Assembly: GCA_019119995.1 (NCBI GenBank)
Contig: DWVY01000051.1
Coordinates: forward strand, 1 to 64,000
DNA length: 64,000 bases
Direction of reading: 5' to 3'
From: Candidatus Mediterraneibacter faecavium
Lineage (GTDB): Bacteria; Bacillota; Clostridia; Lachnospirales; Lachnospiraceae
Made by a program: the position numbers and the translations under genes. The notes below the pieces were generated by a model. It was not told the DNA's origin. It ran no database searches and saw only the letters and a program-made list of their open reading frames with translations. Of the stretch, positions 50,015 through 59,270 are shown piece by piece (the first letter of the stretch is position 1; every line of letters begins with the position of its first letter).

Positions 50015-51157
50015 ATGAAATTCTACAAAAAACGATGGATACAGACCGGTATTTCCCTGATCTGTTCTCTCGCAATTGTACTTTCGGTTTTTCCTGTTTT
50101 AGCGGATAACGAAGAGATTCAAAGTCTGGAAAGCCAGTCTTCTTCTCTCGAAAGTGAACTTCAGGGCATCAACGAAGATATCCTTGCCCTGAGCGACGAA
50201 ATTTCCACTACCGAAATGCAGGTAGAGATGCTCAACGGCGAGATCGCCCGTACTTCCGACGAGCTTGATGCGGCAAAGGCAAATGAGGAAAAGCAGTACG
50301 AAGACATGAAGACTCGTATCAAATATATGTACGAGCACGGAAATGCAACACTGTTGGAGCTGCTCTTTTCCGCCGAAAATATGTCAGACTTTCTGAATAA
50401 AGCAGATTTTATCGAGAACCTCAGCGAATATGACCGTAACGCTCTGGAGGACCTGAAGGATATTCACCAGCAGATCGAAGATGAACAGAAGACTCTGCAG
50501 ACCCAGCAGGCTTCACTCACCGATCTTCAGGAACAGCTCCAGTCCCAGCAGACAGAACTGCAGGCGAAAGCCGATGCTACTTCCACGGATCTTGCCGATG
50601 TGCAGGCCAGGCTGCAGCAGGCGAAAGAGGAAGAAGCAGCGCGTATTGCAGCTGAGGAGGCCGCGCGTAAAAAGGCTGAAGAAGAAGCGGCCAGAGAAGC
50701 AGCCGCATCAGCCAATAATAATTCCGGCAGCGGAAGTTCCGGCGGCGGGAACTCCGGCGGCGGATATGATGACTCTGTTATAAACGGCGGCGGGATCAGC
50801 GCATCCACAGATGAGGTCACACTGCTCGCAGCGATCATCCAATGTGAAGCTTATCAGACTTACGACGCTTTGCTCGCAGTAGCAACTGTCATCATGAACC
50901 GTGTAGAAAGTCCCCGCTTCCCGAATTCGATCAGCGGAGTGATCTATGCAAGCGGACAGTTTGAACCGGTGTGGACAGGCCGTCTTGAAAACGTGCTGAA
51001 CAGCGGGCCTACAAGTCTTTCCATGCAGGTCGCCCAAGATGCGATCAACGGCGCACGGCTTGCTGCGGTTTCTGATTGTTATTACTTCCTGTACGCACCG
51101 TATACCGACAGAGACGGCGTTGTAATAGGAGATAACGTATTCTTCCAGTCGTGGTAG
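50015..51157 (+). CDS. Secreted coiled-coil (PcsB-like N-terminus) + SleB/Hydrolase_2 cell-wall hydrolase
   Basis: Signal peptide; 'IQSLESQSSSLESELQGINEDILALSDEI...' coiled coil; Ser/Gly linker; 'EVTLLAAIIQCEAYQTYDALLAVATVIMNRVESPRFPNSISGVIYASGQFEP'. Confidence 0.88.
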   Translation: MKFYKKRWIQTGISLICSLAIVLSVFPVLADNEEIQSLESQSSSLESELQGINEDILALSDEISTTEMQVEMLNGEIARTSDELDAAKANEEKQYEDMKTRIKYMYEHGNATLLELLFSAENMSDFLNKADFIENLSEYDRNALEDLKDIHQQIEDEQKTLQTQQASLTDLQEQLQSQQTELQAKADATSTDLADVQARLQQAKEEEAARIAAEEAARKKAEEEAAREAAASANNNSGSGSSGGGNSGGGYDDSVINGGGISASTDEVTLLAAIIQCEAYQTYDALLAVATVIMNRVESPRFPNSISGVIYASGQFEPVWTGRLENVLNSGPTSLSMQVAQDAINGARLAAVSDCYYFLYAPYTDRDGVVIGDNVFFQSW

Positions 51158-51201
51158 AGGAATTCGTATTTATCTGAGAGACATTTTTCAGTAAAATATC
51201 C

Positions 51202-51250
51202 GAAAATCACCCGGATACAGTGGATTGACTCACATATCCGGGTGATTTTC
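51202..51250. terminator. Bidirectional terminator between convergent genes
   Basis: Perfect 16-bp GAAAATCACCCGGATA ... TATCCGGGTGATTTTC. Confidence 0.85.
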
Positions 51251-51319
51251 TGCGTTCATCTGATTAGAAGTGTCTCCCGGCGGATACTTTATTAGTACGG
51301 AAAACACGAAATTTTCTCC

Positions 51320-52075
51320 TTACTGGTAATCGATCACATCGATCCATCTCATGAGAAATTCTTTCTCCAGTTCATTGTCTTTTGTAAGCTGTGCCGCAGC
51401 CACGATCGGAAGCCACTGCTGTACATACTGTCTTGCAGTATCGCTCTTCCTGCAGAACATGTTGAGATACAGATCTGCCATTTCCTGATCTTTCAGTGCA
51501 AACAAAAGATATGTCATAGCTGCGTCTGCACTTGCGTTGCCCTGTGTTGCATGCGACCAGTCAATTACCGACATTTTTCCGTTCTCACTTACGATCACAT
51601 TACTGGGGTTAAAATCTCCGTGGCACACCTTTTTATGTTTCGGCATACTCTCCAGTCGTGACAACAGCTCATATCTGGTCGTTGCATCAAGGATCTTCAG
51701 ACTGTTGATCTGGCGCGTCAGCTTGTCCTTCATCCCCGTAAGAAGCGGCGATGTCATGCTGTGCACCTGAAGCTGCAGGTCGACGAAATCACTCATATAT
51801 TTATCCAGATTGCTTCTGTCAGACTGCATCATCTCTTCCAGAGTCTTCCCTTCTCTGTACTCGATCTCGATCGCCCATTTCCCTTCAAGCAGGTTCACTC
51901 CCTTTACTTTCGGGATGTCAAGCCCTGTCTCTTCTATCCGGGCTGTCAGAAGCGCTTCATTAAAAATATCTGCTTTCGGATGAGTCTGTGCAAACACTTT
52001 TACAACACTGTCATCACACTTATATACTGTTTTGTACCGACGCTTTACAATGATGTTTTTTTCTTCAAGCTTCAT
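51320..52075 (-). CDS. Aminoglycoside phosphotransferase (APH)-family kinase-like protein
   Basis: 'KHKKVCHGDFNPSNVIVSENGKMSVIDWSHATQGNASADAAMTYL'. Confidence 0.85.
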   Translation of the reverse strand: MKLEEKNIIVKRRYKTVYKCDDSVVKVFAQTHPKADIFNEALLTARIEETGLDIPKVKGVNLLEGKWAIEIEYREGKTLEEMMQSDRSNLDKYMSDFVDLQLQVHSMTSPLLTGMKDKLTRQINSLKILDATTRYELLSRLESMPKHKKVCHGDFNPSNVIVSENGKMSVIDWSHATQGNASADAAMTYLLFALKDQEMADLYLNMFCRKSDTARQYVQQWLPIVAAAQLTKDNELEKEFLMRWIDVIDYQ

Positions 52076-52157
52076 AACTAAAGCCCTCCTTATCGAACTG
52101 TTTTCTGATGTAGTTATTATACCTCAGATAAGAGGTCGAAAAAAGAGGGCTCATAAA

Positions 52158-53387
52158 CTATTTATCAGTTTCTTCTCTCACAATCTCAACTGCTCTTTTT
52201 ACTTTATCCAGATTTCCGTGCAGAGTATAAATATCTCTGAATATAAATTCCGTTTTGCAGTCTTTTGTCAGCTCTGCGGTATGCCTGATATATTTTCTGA
52301 ATGCATCTTCATCAAACTCTTTCTGAACACCGATGAAATTCGGTGACGGTTTCCTCGAATAGATCACCTTGCCGCCTGACAGTCTCTCAGACATAAACTC
52401 CTCATTACACCATGGAGAAATAGATACTTTCCGAAGATGCGGATACTTAGATATATCCTGATCCCAATACATTTCTACCGGTTCACAGCACCCATAGTAG
52501 ACAAGACCGAATTCTTCCGCCATACGGCTGAAATACGGTGCAATGAATTCATGATACATTTCCGGGGAGATACCTACACTCTCCTGACTATTCAGATGTC
52601 CCCAGAGATGTCTGGACAGCACTTTTCCTGCAAAGTCCTTTCCCGGCAGTTCTTTCGTAAAGCAATAACTTCCGCTTCCCATATAATCATTTCCGTTGTT
52701 CAGAAACAGAACGCCCTGCTCCTCCTGCCATCGTAGAAAACGCACCATTTCTTTTACAAGTCTGTCCATCAATTCATGGAATTCATCTTCTTCTGTTTTC
52801 ATCGAACAGAACATATTCTCCATTCCCATCAGATTAACAATTTTTTCTGTCAAAGCAAAAGCCCAATGATTTACGGAATTGTACAGTCTCACCTGAAGGA
52901 TATCCCCAAGCGTTTCCTCCGCCACTGCCTTTTTCCTCATAGTTTCTTCTTTATCATAGATAAATACTGAGTCCTTAAGAATTCCCATATCGTCTTCCAA
53001 AAATTCCAGTACTGGTTCAATATGAAATCCTGCGCCCTCAGACGCAAATACTTTTTTAACCGGCACATCAAAGAGACGCAACTCTACCTGAACATCGACT
53101 TTAAAATCCGCTGTGACTACTTTATCATCCTGGAACAGCCTTTCTGGAAGTAATGTCTTCAATATCTGCTTCTCTATCCATTTCCCGTCTTCACTTGTAC
53201 ACTTTAGAGGCGGCATGATCTCGTCCAGAAATGTCTCTTCCTCCATTACTACCATAGGTCTCTCGCCTTGCAGAGAATTATGGAGATACCACAGCCGCTC
53301 TCTTTCTTTCATAACGGGATCTTCAGACAATTCCCTCTGTTGTTTTGCCAGCTCGCGCAAGTATTGTTTCTCTTGTTCTGTAATCAT
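52158..53387 (-). CDS. Uroporphyrinogen decarboxylase (URO-D)/MtaA-like superfamily protein of unknown function
   Basis: 'FLRWQEEQGVLFLNNGNDYMGSGSYCF', 'EFIAPYFSRMAEEFGLVYYGCCEPVEMYWDQDISKYPHLRKVSISPWCNEEFMSERLSGGKVIYSRKPSP'; start after AAGGGAG. Confidence 0.7.
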   Translation of the reverse strand: MITEQEKQYLRELAKQQRELSEDPVMKERERLWYLHNSLQGERPMVVMEEETFLDEIMPPLKCTSEDGKWIEKQILKTLLPERLFQDDKVVTADFKVDVQVELRLFDVPVKKVFASEGAGFHIEPVLEFLEDDMGILKDSVFIYDKEETMRKKAVAEETLGDILQVRLYNSVNHWAFALTEKIVNLMGMENMFCSMKTEEDEFHELMDRLVKEMVRFLRWQEEQGVLFLNNGNDYMGSGSYCFTKELPGKDFAGKVLSRHLWGHLNSQESVGISPEMYHEFIAPYFSRMAEEFGLVYYGCCEPVEMYWDQDISKYPHLRKVSISPWCNEEFMSERLSGGKVIYSRKPSPNFIGVQKEFDEDAFRKYIRHTAELTKDCKTEFIFRDIYTLHGNLDKVKRAVEIVREETDK

Positions 53388-53401
53388 CTCTTTTTCTCCC
53401 T

Positions 53402-53791
53402 TCAAAAATACTGTTTCTTTTTCATGGCAGGAACCACCTCTGCCAAAACCAAAAGATTACTTGTTTCAGCCCAGCAGCTTCCATTAAATACACCGCCGAT
53501 GCATCTTTCGCTTTCCCAGTCTGATATGTTCACCCGCTCACAGATGAATCCCTGCGGCAGCTTTTCCGGTTCTGCCCTGAGAGAATCATCATTCAGCAGA
53601 CTTGCATCTTTCGGCACATCCCATGAATAAATCGGTCTGTTTTCTGTAGACATATATTGACTGACCGTAAGCGTGACATCTTTCGCAAGTTCCAGATACG
53701 TATCTTTCACATCTTCATTCGCTATAATAGTAATCTCATTCTCATGCTCTTCTGCGACAGAAAAATATCGATCCGATTTTAATTTAAGCAT
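53402..53791 (-). CDS. Hypothetical protein (129 aa) in the GH36/URO-D-like operon
   Basis: ORF tightly spaced between GH36-like and URO-D-like genes; no family recognised. Confidence 0.65.
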   Translation of the reverse strand: MLKLKSDRYFSVAEEHENEITIIANEDVKDTYLELAKDVTLTVSQYMSTENRPIYSWDVPKDASLLNDDSLRAEPEKLPQGFICERVNISDWESERCIGGVFNGSCWAETSNLLVLAEVVPAMKKKQYF

Positions 53792-53802
53792 AATTTACCT
53801 CT

Positions 53803-55953
53803 TTACTCCTCTTCGCCTCCGGAAGAATGTTCCACCAAATGAACGGCTGCTGCCTCCCATGATTTTTCCGGTATGATTTCAATCTTTCTATTATCTGCAG
53901 ATATCTTTACATCAGCCCCGATGCGTCCTGCCATCTTCCAGTTTCCCTCAGGGAGCTCTCCGATGAGCGGCCCCTTCGGATTTTCAAAACTATGATAAAC
54001 GATCAGCACCTCTCCATTGGATCCGTATCGCACCAATACCTGACACCCTTTCAGGTAATGATGATTATTTGTGCTTTCTCTGAACAGCCTGCTTCTTCCG
54101 CATTTTATTATGTTTTTCACACTTTCATAAAACACTGCGGCTTTCCGGACCTCCAGCCACTGTTCTTCGTTTAATTTTCCGATTTCGCCGGAGAGACAAA
54201 AGCGTCCCAGCATTGCCGATGCCAGCCGATACTGGACTTCCTGAACGGACAGCTCCGGTGAGATCACTGCCCATATCTGGCTTTGTCTCGGTAATATCAA
54301 TTGATGCAGATCAACTGCAATATAGGGGATCTCCCGGCATTCATGCGCGTCGGAGAAAGAGCTCATGGCCGTTATCCCCATCATTCTGGGCTCCAGTCTG
54401 TGTCCGCCAGAAGCACAGTTTTCAATGACCAGTTCCGGAAGTTCCTTTCTCATCAATTCAAAGAACTGATACACACCTTCCATCTGTGCTCTCAAACCTT
54501 CACCCGGACTTTCTGCTCCGTCACATCCGCATCCGATGGAACCGTTATAGTCTACTTTCAGATAAAAGAGTTCATTTTTACGAAGGAAATCTATCACCTT
54601 TTCCTTCAGATAAGTGATCACTTCACTTTTTCTAAAATCCCAGAATCTGCGGTTTTTCCCTGTTTGTATAATTTCACCGTTTCGGTATAAATGCATTGCA
54701 TCATAGATACCGCTATGGACTTTTGCGCCTTCTGTTGTCACTTCAAATTCCATCCAGATTCCCAGATGGAATCCTGCTTCTCTCACCTGCCTTGACAGTG
54801 CAAGCAGCCCGTGCGGGAACTTCTGCGGATCATATTCCCAGTCTCCGTTGCTTCCCTGAGGGTCATGATCCTCAACTTCTTTCTTGCTCCATCCCGCATC
54901 GATCACCAGATAACGAACCGGCATATCTTTCAATTTATATGTCAGATCGACCATCTTATCGTGCGTCGGTTCTCCCCAGGTATAGCACCACTCATTGAAT
55001 ATGATCGGGAGTTCCCTTTCGCACACCGGCTGTTCATCCACATATTTCTGAAACATGTCCGTAATGTTCTGACATACATCCCAGAATCCCTCTTTGCTCA
55101 CACTGACATATGCTTTCGGGGCCGTAAAGCTTTCACCGTCTTTGATCTGTTTCCACCAATTTCCGAACTCACAGTCCGCGATTCCTCCTGACAGAGAATA
55201 ACAATCCCCGTCTTTAGAAAGCTCCATCTGCCAGGAAGAATTGCTCCCCAGCTGAGCCGCCCAGTATACATGATATTCTGTATCTTCCACGCATCCAAAC
55301 GGGAACCATCTCTTCACCGGATGACTTCCCAGCACTCCATACCTCTCACTTTCCGGGAAAGCACGCACCCAGGTTTCTTCCAGATTCAGATCTTCTATTG
55401 TATCTTCGGTATGCTTTCCTTCCATGCTCCAGCCGCCTCTAAATCTATGCAGCTTCAGCTTATAAGGGGCGCTATCCTTTTGAAACGGGCTCAGATTATC
55501 AAGGGAAAACGAAGTAAGCATATCCAGCTCAACAGAGCGCCCTGTATGGTTAATAAAGGTTGTTTCTATCTCAACCCCGGATCCGCCATGCGCGTAATCA
55601 ACCGCATGCTCAATCTGATACCCTTCATCCGCTTCCATTAATGTAACAATGCGGACACCAGTCTCCGTCTTTACAACATCCTGTTTGACATAATGAAGTT
55701 TTTCCGTAGATTTCCCGTATTTCAGAGTATTTCCCGCTCCGTTTCCCTGCGGGTGATGGCGCAGGGAAAGATGGCACAGGCTTCCAATATCCCATGCATT
55801 ACAGCTGTTCTTTCCCGCATACATCATTTTCCGGCGTTCTTCGTAATGATCCTGCATGCCGCCCGGAAGCAGCACCATACAAATATGGCCGGTACTTTCG
55901 TCCAGAAGATACCTCAGAACGAACTTCCCGAGTGTATGATCAATCTTTTTCAT
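53803..55953 (-). CDS. GH36-like alpha-galactosidase family enzyme
   Basis: 'RYLVIDAGWSKKEVEDHDPQGSNGDWEYDPQKFPHGLLALSRQVREAGFHLGIWMEFEV', 'YLKVDYNGSIG', 'IENCASGGHRLEPRMM'. Confidence 0.88.
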   Translation of the reverse strand: MKKIDHTLGKFVLRYLLDESTGHICMVLLPGGMQDHYEERRKMMYAGKNSCNAWDIGSLCHLSLRHHPQGNGAGNTLKYGKSTEKLHYVKQDVVKTETGVRIVTLMEADEGYQIEHAVDYAHGGSGVEIETTFINHTGRSVELDMLTSFSLDNLSPFQKDSAPYKLKLHRFRGGWSMEGKHTEDTIEDLNLEETWVRAFPESERYGVLGSHPVKRWFPFGCVEDTEYHVYWAAQLGSNSSWQMELSKDGDCYSLSGGIADCEFGNWWKQIKDGESFTAPKAYVSVSKEGFWDVCQNITDMFQKYVDEQPVCERELPIIFNEWCYTWGEPTHDKMVDLTYKLKDMPVRYLVIDAGWSKKEVEDHDPQGSNGDWEYDPQKFPHGLLALSRQVREAGFHLGIWMEFEVTTEGAKVHSGIYDAMHLYRNGEIIQTGKNRRFWDFRKSEVITYLKEKVIDFLRKNELFYLKVDYNGSIGCGCDGAESPGEGLRAQMEGVYQFFELMRKELPELVIENCASGGHRLEPRMMGITAMSSFSDAHECREIPYIAVDLHQLILPRQSQIWAVISPELSVQEVQYRLASAMLGRFCLSGEIGKLNEEQWLEVRKAAVFYESVKNIIKCGRSRLFRESTNNHHYLKGCQVLVRYGSNGEVLIVYHSFENPKGPLIGELPEGNWKMAGRIGADVKISADNRKIEIIPEKSWEAAAVHLVEHSSGGEEE

Positions 55954-55983
55954 GCACTTTCCTCCACATACCGTTCTTCAAAA

Positions 55984-56814
55984 TCAGCCTTTTACTGCTC
56001 CTGCGGTTCCGCTTACGATATATTTCTGTGCTACTATATAAATGATCATGATAGGCGCAACAGTCAGTACGATATCTGCGAATACCATATTCCAGTCATT
56101 GAAGTGCTCACCGAAGAAGTTATAAATACTGTTTGTCATTCCCAGTTTTTCACTGTCGCTCAAGAGATACAGCGGTGTAACGAAATCGTTCCACGCTCCC
56201 ATAAAGTTCAGCACAACTCCGGTGATAGTTGCCGGCTTCAAAAGCGGGAATACCACCTTGAAAAACAGCTGAAATGGTCCGCATCCGTCGATCAGCGCCG
56301 CCTCATCAAGTTCTCTCGGGATATTATCAAAAAATCCATAGTAAAGGAATACAAGGAAAGCGATTCCGCATGCTGCAAAATCTAAGATCATTCCGATATA
56401 TGTATTCTCAAGGTGTAAGAACTTCAAGGTAAATAACGTTGTAACATAATTGACCGGTGCAATCAGCCCCATAAAGAAATACAGATAAATCACACGGTGA
56501 GATTTTGTAGGTCTCCTGCTCAATGCATATGCCGCCATAGAAGATACAAGGACTGCAATAGCAGAAGAAACTGTTGCCATTAGCATACTATTAAAAAAAG
56601 CACGCACCAGATTCGCAGATTGGATCACGTCGATATAATTGCTCCACTGAATCGTAGTCGGCAGTGCAAAGCTTAACATCTGAGACTCTTCTACTGTTTT
56701 CAATGAATTCACTACAATGAAATAAATCGGAAGCAGTATGATAAGGCTGCATAATGCAACAACCAAAAACTTCAATATCTTTTTTACCCGTTTTATTACT
56801 CTTGCTCTACTCAT
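55984..56814 (-). CDS. CUT1 sugar ABC transporter permease (MalG-like)
   Basis: 'FDNIPRELDEAALIDGCGPFQLFFKVVFPLLKPATITGVVLNFMGAWNDFVTPLYL'. Confidence 0.95.
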   Translation of the reverse strand: MSRARVIKRVKKILKFLVVALCSLIILLPIYFIVVNSLKTVEESQMLSFALPTTIQWSNYIDVIQSANLVRAFFNSMLMATVSSAIAVLVSSMAAYALSRRPTKSHRVIYLYFFMGLIAPVNYVTTLFTLKFLHLENTYIGMILDFAACGIAFLVFLYYGFFDNIPRELDEAALIDGCGPFQLFFKVVFPLLKPATITGVVLNFMGAWNDFVTPLYLLSDSEKLGMTNSIYNFFGEHFNDWNMVFADIVLTVAPIMIIYIVAQKYIVSGTAGAVKG

Positions 56815-57685
56815 TGTTCTCCTTTCCAGTCAGTAATCTCTGCATAATGACAGCGATCACTACTGTAACAACAAAAATCACAACATTCAGTGCATTTGCC
56901 ATTCCATACCGGCCCATACCGAATTCTTTAAACACCTGTGTATTGATCAGCTCGGTCAGCCCTCCCGGTCCGCCTCCGGTCAAAGCGAAGACAATATCAA
57001 ATGTACGCAGTCCGTGAATTGTATTTAAGACAATTACTGTCATCAATGAAGGTCGTAAGAACGGAAGCGTAATTTTCCAAAACTGTTTCCATTTAGTTGC
57101 TCCATCAATCGATGAAGCTTCGTAATATTCTTCCGGTATCATCTGCATACCTGCAAGCAGGATCATCATATTCCACCCCGCCATTCTCCATATCTCCACC
57201 GCCATCGTGGAACCGAGTGCAGTATTTGGATCTGAAAGCCATGAATGAGTCAGCGCCCCCAGACCGACAGCTTCTAAAACCGCATTGAACGGTCCTTCCG
57301 GTTTCAGTACGGAAATAAATGAAATACCGATAATGACCGGCGCCAGAGCATATGGTGTAAAGAAGATCGTTCTAAAAACATTCTGGCTCCTCAATCCCTT
57401 AAAGAGCAGCAGGGCAAGTCCCAGTCCCAAAACCGTCTTAAATATCACCGTAACAAATGTAAATTCCAATGTATGGATAATACTTCCCAGATACTGACCG
57501 CCTTTTGAAGTGAAAATATCAACAAAGTTCTGTAAGCCTATAAAATGGATATCCGGCTTTGCCACATTCCAGTCAGTCAGTGAAATGACCATTCCGGCTA
57601 CCGAAGGGATCACGAATAATATTGTGTACAAAACAAATGCCGGAATAATAAATCGCTTACCATATAGTTTTTTCTTGTATTTCAT
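56807..57685 (-). CDS. CUT1 sugar ABC transporter permease (MalF-like)
   Basis: 'PEEYYEASSIDGATKWKQFWKITLPFLRPSLMTVIVLNTIHGLRTFDIVFALTGGGPGG'. Confidence 0.95.
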   Translation of the reverse strand: MKYKKKLYGKRFIIPAFVLYTILFVIPSVAGMVISLTDWNVAKPDIHFIGLQNFVDIFTSKGGQYLGSIIHTLEFTFVTVIFKTVLGLGLALLLFKGLRSQNVFRTIFFTPYALAPVIIGISFISVLKPEGPFNAVLEAVGLGALTHSWLSDPNTALGSTMAVEIWRMAGWNMMILLAGMQMIPEEYYEASSIDGATKWKQFWKITLPFLRPSLMTVIVLNTIHGLRTFDIVFALTGGGPGGLTELINTQVFKEFGMGRYGMANALNVVIFVVTVVIAVIMQRLLTGKENNE

Positions 57686-57716
57686 AATAGCTCTCCTTGT
57701 GCCTATATTTTAAAAT

Positions 57717-57745
57717 AGGAGAACGCCCGAAATTGGCGTTCTCCT
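57717..57745 (-). terminator. Intercistronic stem-loop downstream of the sugar SBP gene
   Basis: AGGAGAACGCC-cgaaatt-GGCGTTCTCCT. Confidence 0.7.
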
Positions 57746-57774
57746 ACAGGCCGATAAGACATATTCTATACTAT

Positions 57775-59073
57775 TTAAAAGTTCGGCTGTCTTATATCAT
57801 CAATTCCTGATAATACATCATCTGCACTGGTTCCACCTACGAACATAGCCTGAATCAGATTTCCTACTTGTGTTGCATCCCAGTATGAGATACCATCTTC
57901 TGCGGTCAGTCCGGAAGCAGAAGCATTGTTCATTACTTCCTCATATACTGCCGGAACATTTCCCGGAATGTCTGTGAAGGAGCACGGACCTAAGTCAAGA
58001 CGTGCGTCGTAATATGTCTGAAGATTTTCCGGCTGGGACAGGAAATCAAGATACTCTTTTACTGCATCTTCTACTTTTGTATCCTTGTTAACACAGCGTC
58101 CGATTCCTCCTGCAGATACACCGAATGTAGTGTTGTCCGCCAGCGGGATCGGGAACATTCCCCATGAATCTGCTGTCATCTCCGGATTTGCCGCCTCAAC
58201 TTCTGCCGGGAATGTTGTGTATACAAGTCCCATCGCATAGTCGCCGGAAGCCATCTTGGAAACCATATCTTCCCATGTATTTGACATAACATCGTCTCCG
58301 AAGTATCCTGCTTCATTCATCTCCACAAGCTGATCCAGTGCTGTCTTAAGATCTTCCTGACCTGCAAAAGTCTGGCTGTTATCATTCAGGCCGTCATAGT
58401 AATTTCCTGTATCTGTCTCTACCTTTGTCGTCATCTCTCCAAGCCATGTGGACCAGTGCCACTGAGCTGCACCCGGCTGGTAGATCGGTGTTTTACCGAT
58501 TGCAAGGATCTTGTCGCATGCATCTTTAAAGCTTGCATAATCTGTAGGCACTTCTGTAATTCCTGCTTCTTCGAACATCGCCTTGTTGTACAGGAGCCCC
58601 CATCCGTCTACGCTCCATGTCTGGAACTGAACTGTCTTGCCGTTGTATGTTGTACCTTCTTTAGCCCAGTCATTATACCGGCTTACCCATTCCTGGTCAG
58701 ACAGGTCCATCATATACTTATCCGGCTGATATCTTGTAAGTGTGATACCGGAACGTACATAGAAAATATCTGCCGCTTCTCCAACTGCCAGTTTTGAATT
58801 CAGAACATTTTCATACTGATCATCCGGGCTGAGCTGCCACTCGATCTTATTTCCTGTTTCTTCCTCAAACTTCTGGGCAAGCTCTTTATCAACATCCTTT
58901 ACCCAGCTGGTTGAAGCCGCAACTGTGATCGTCTGTCCGCCCGAGTCACCTCCGGATTCTCCTCCATTTCCTTCATCGCCGCTTCCGCTGCTCCCGCATC
59001 CCGCTACGCCCACAGTCAACATTGCCATCATTGTTGCAAGTGCTGTAAGTCTTAACACTTTTTTCTTTTTCAT
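57775..59073 (-). CDS. CUT1 sugar ABC transporter substrate-binding lipoprotein
   Basis: Lipobox 'VGVAGCGSS'; 'ITVAASTSWVKDVDKELAQKFEEETGNKIEWQ'; start moved to MKKKKVLRL. Confidence 0.93.
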   Translation of the reverse strand: MKKKKVLRLTALATMMAMLTVGVAGCGSSGSGDEGNGGESGGDSGGQTITVAASTSWVKDVDKELAQKFEEETGNKIEWQLSPDDQYENVLNSKLAVGEAADIFYVRSGITLTRYQPDKYMMDLSDQEWVSRYNDWAKEGTTYNGKTVQFQTWSVDGWGLLYNKAMFEEAGITEVPTDYASFKDACDKILAIGKTPIYQPGAAQWHWSTWLGEMTTKVETDTGNYYDGLNDNSQTFAGQEDLKTALDQLVEMNEAGYFGDDVMSNTWEDMVSKMASGDYAMGLVYTTFPAEVEAANPEMTADSWGMFPIPLADNTTFGVSAGGIGRCVNKDTKVEDAVKEYLDFLSQPENLQTYYDARLDLGPCSFTDIPGNVPAVYEEVMNNASASGLTAEDGISYWDATQVGNLIQAMFVGGTSADDVLSGIDDIRQPNF

Positions 59074-59270
59074 GTTTCTTCCTCCTTGTTTCGTTTTCTG
59101 ATAGCTCAATTATACTCCATCATTTTGGCCAATTCTTTAGATAATTTTTTTCTGTTTTTGTGCACATTTTGTTCACATATTTTTTACACATTGCTTTTTC
59201 ATACATTTTGAACTATAATTTTAAAATGTTATGATTACTTTTTTCTTATTATTCAGGGCGGGGGATGACT

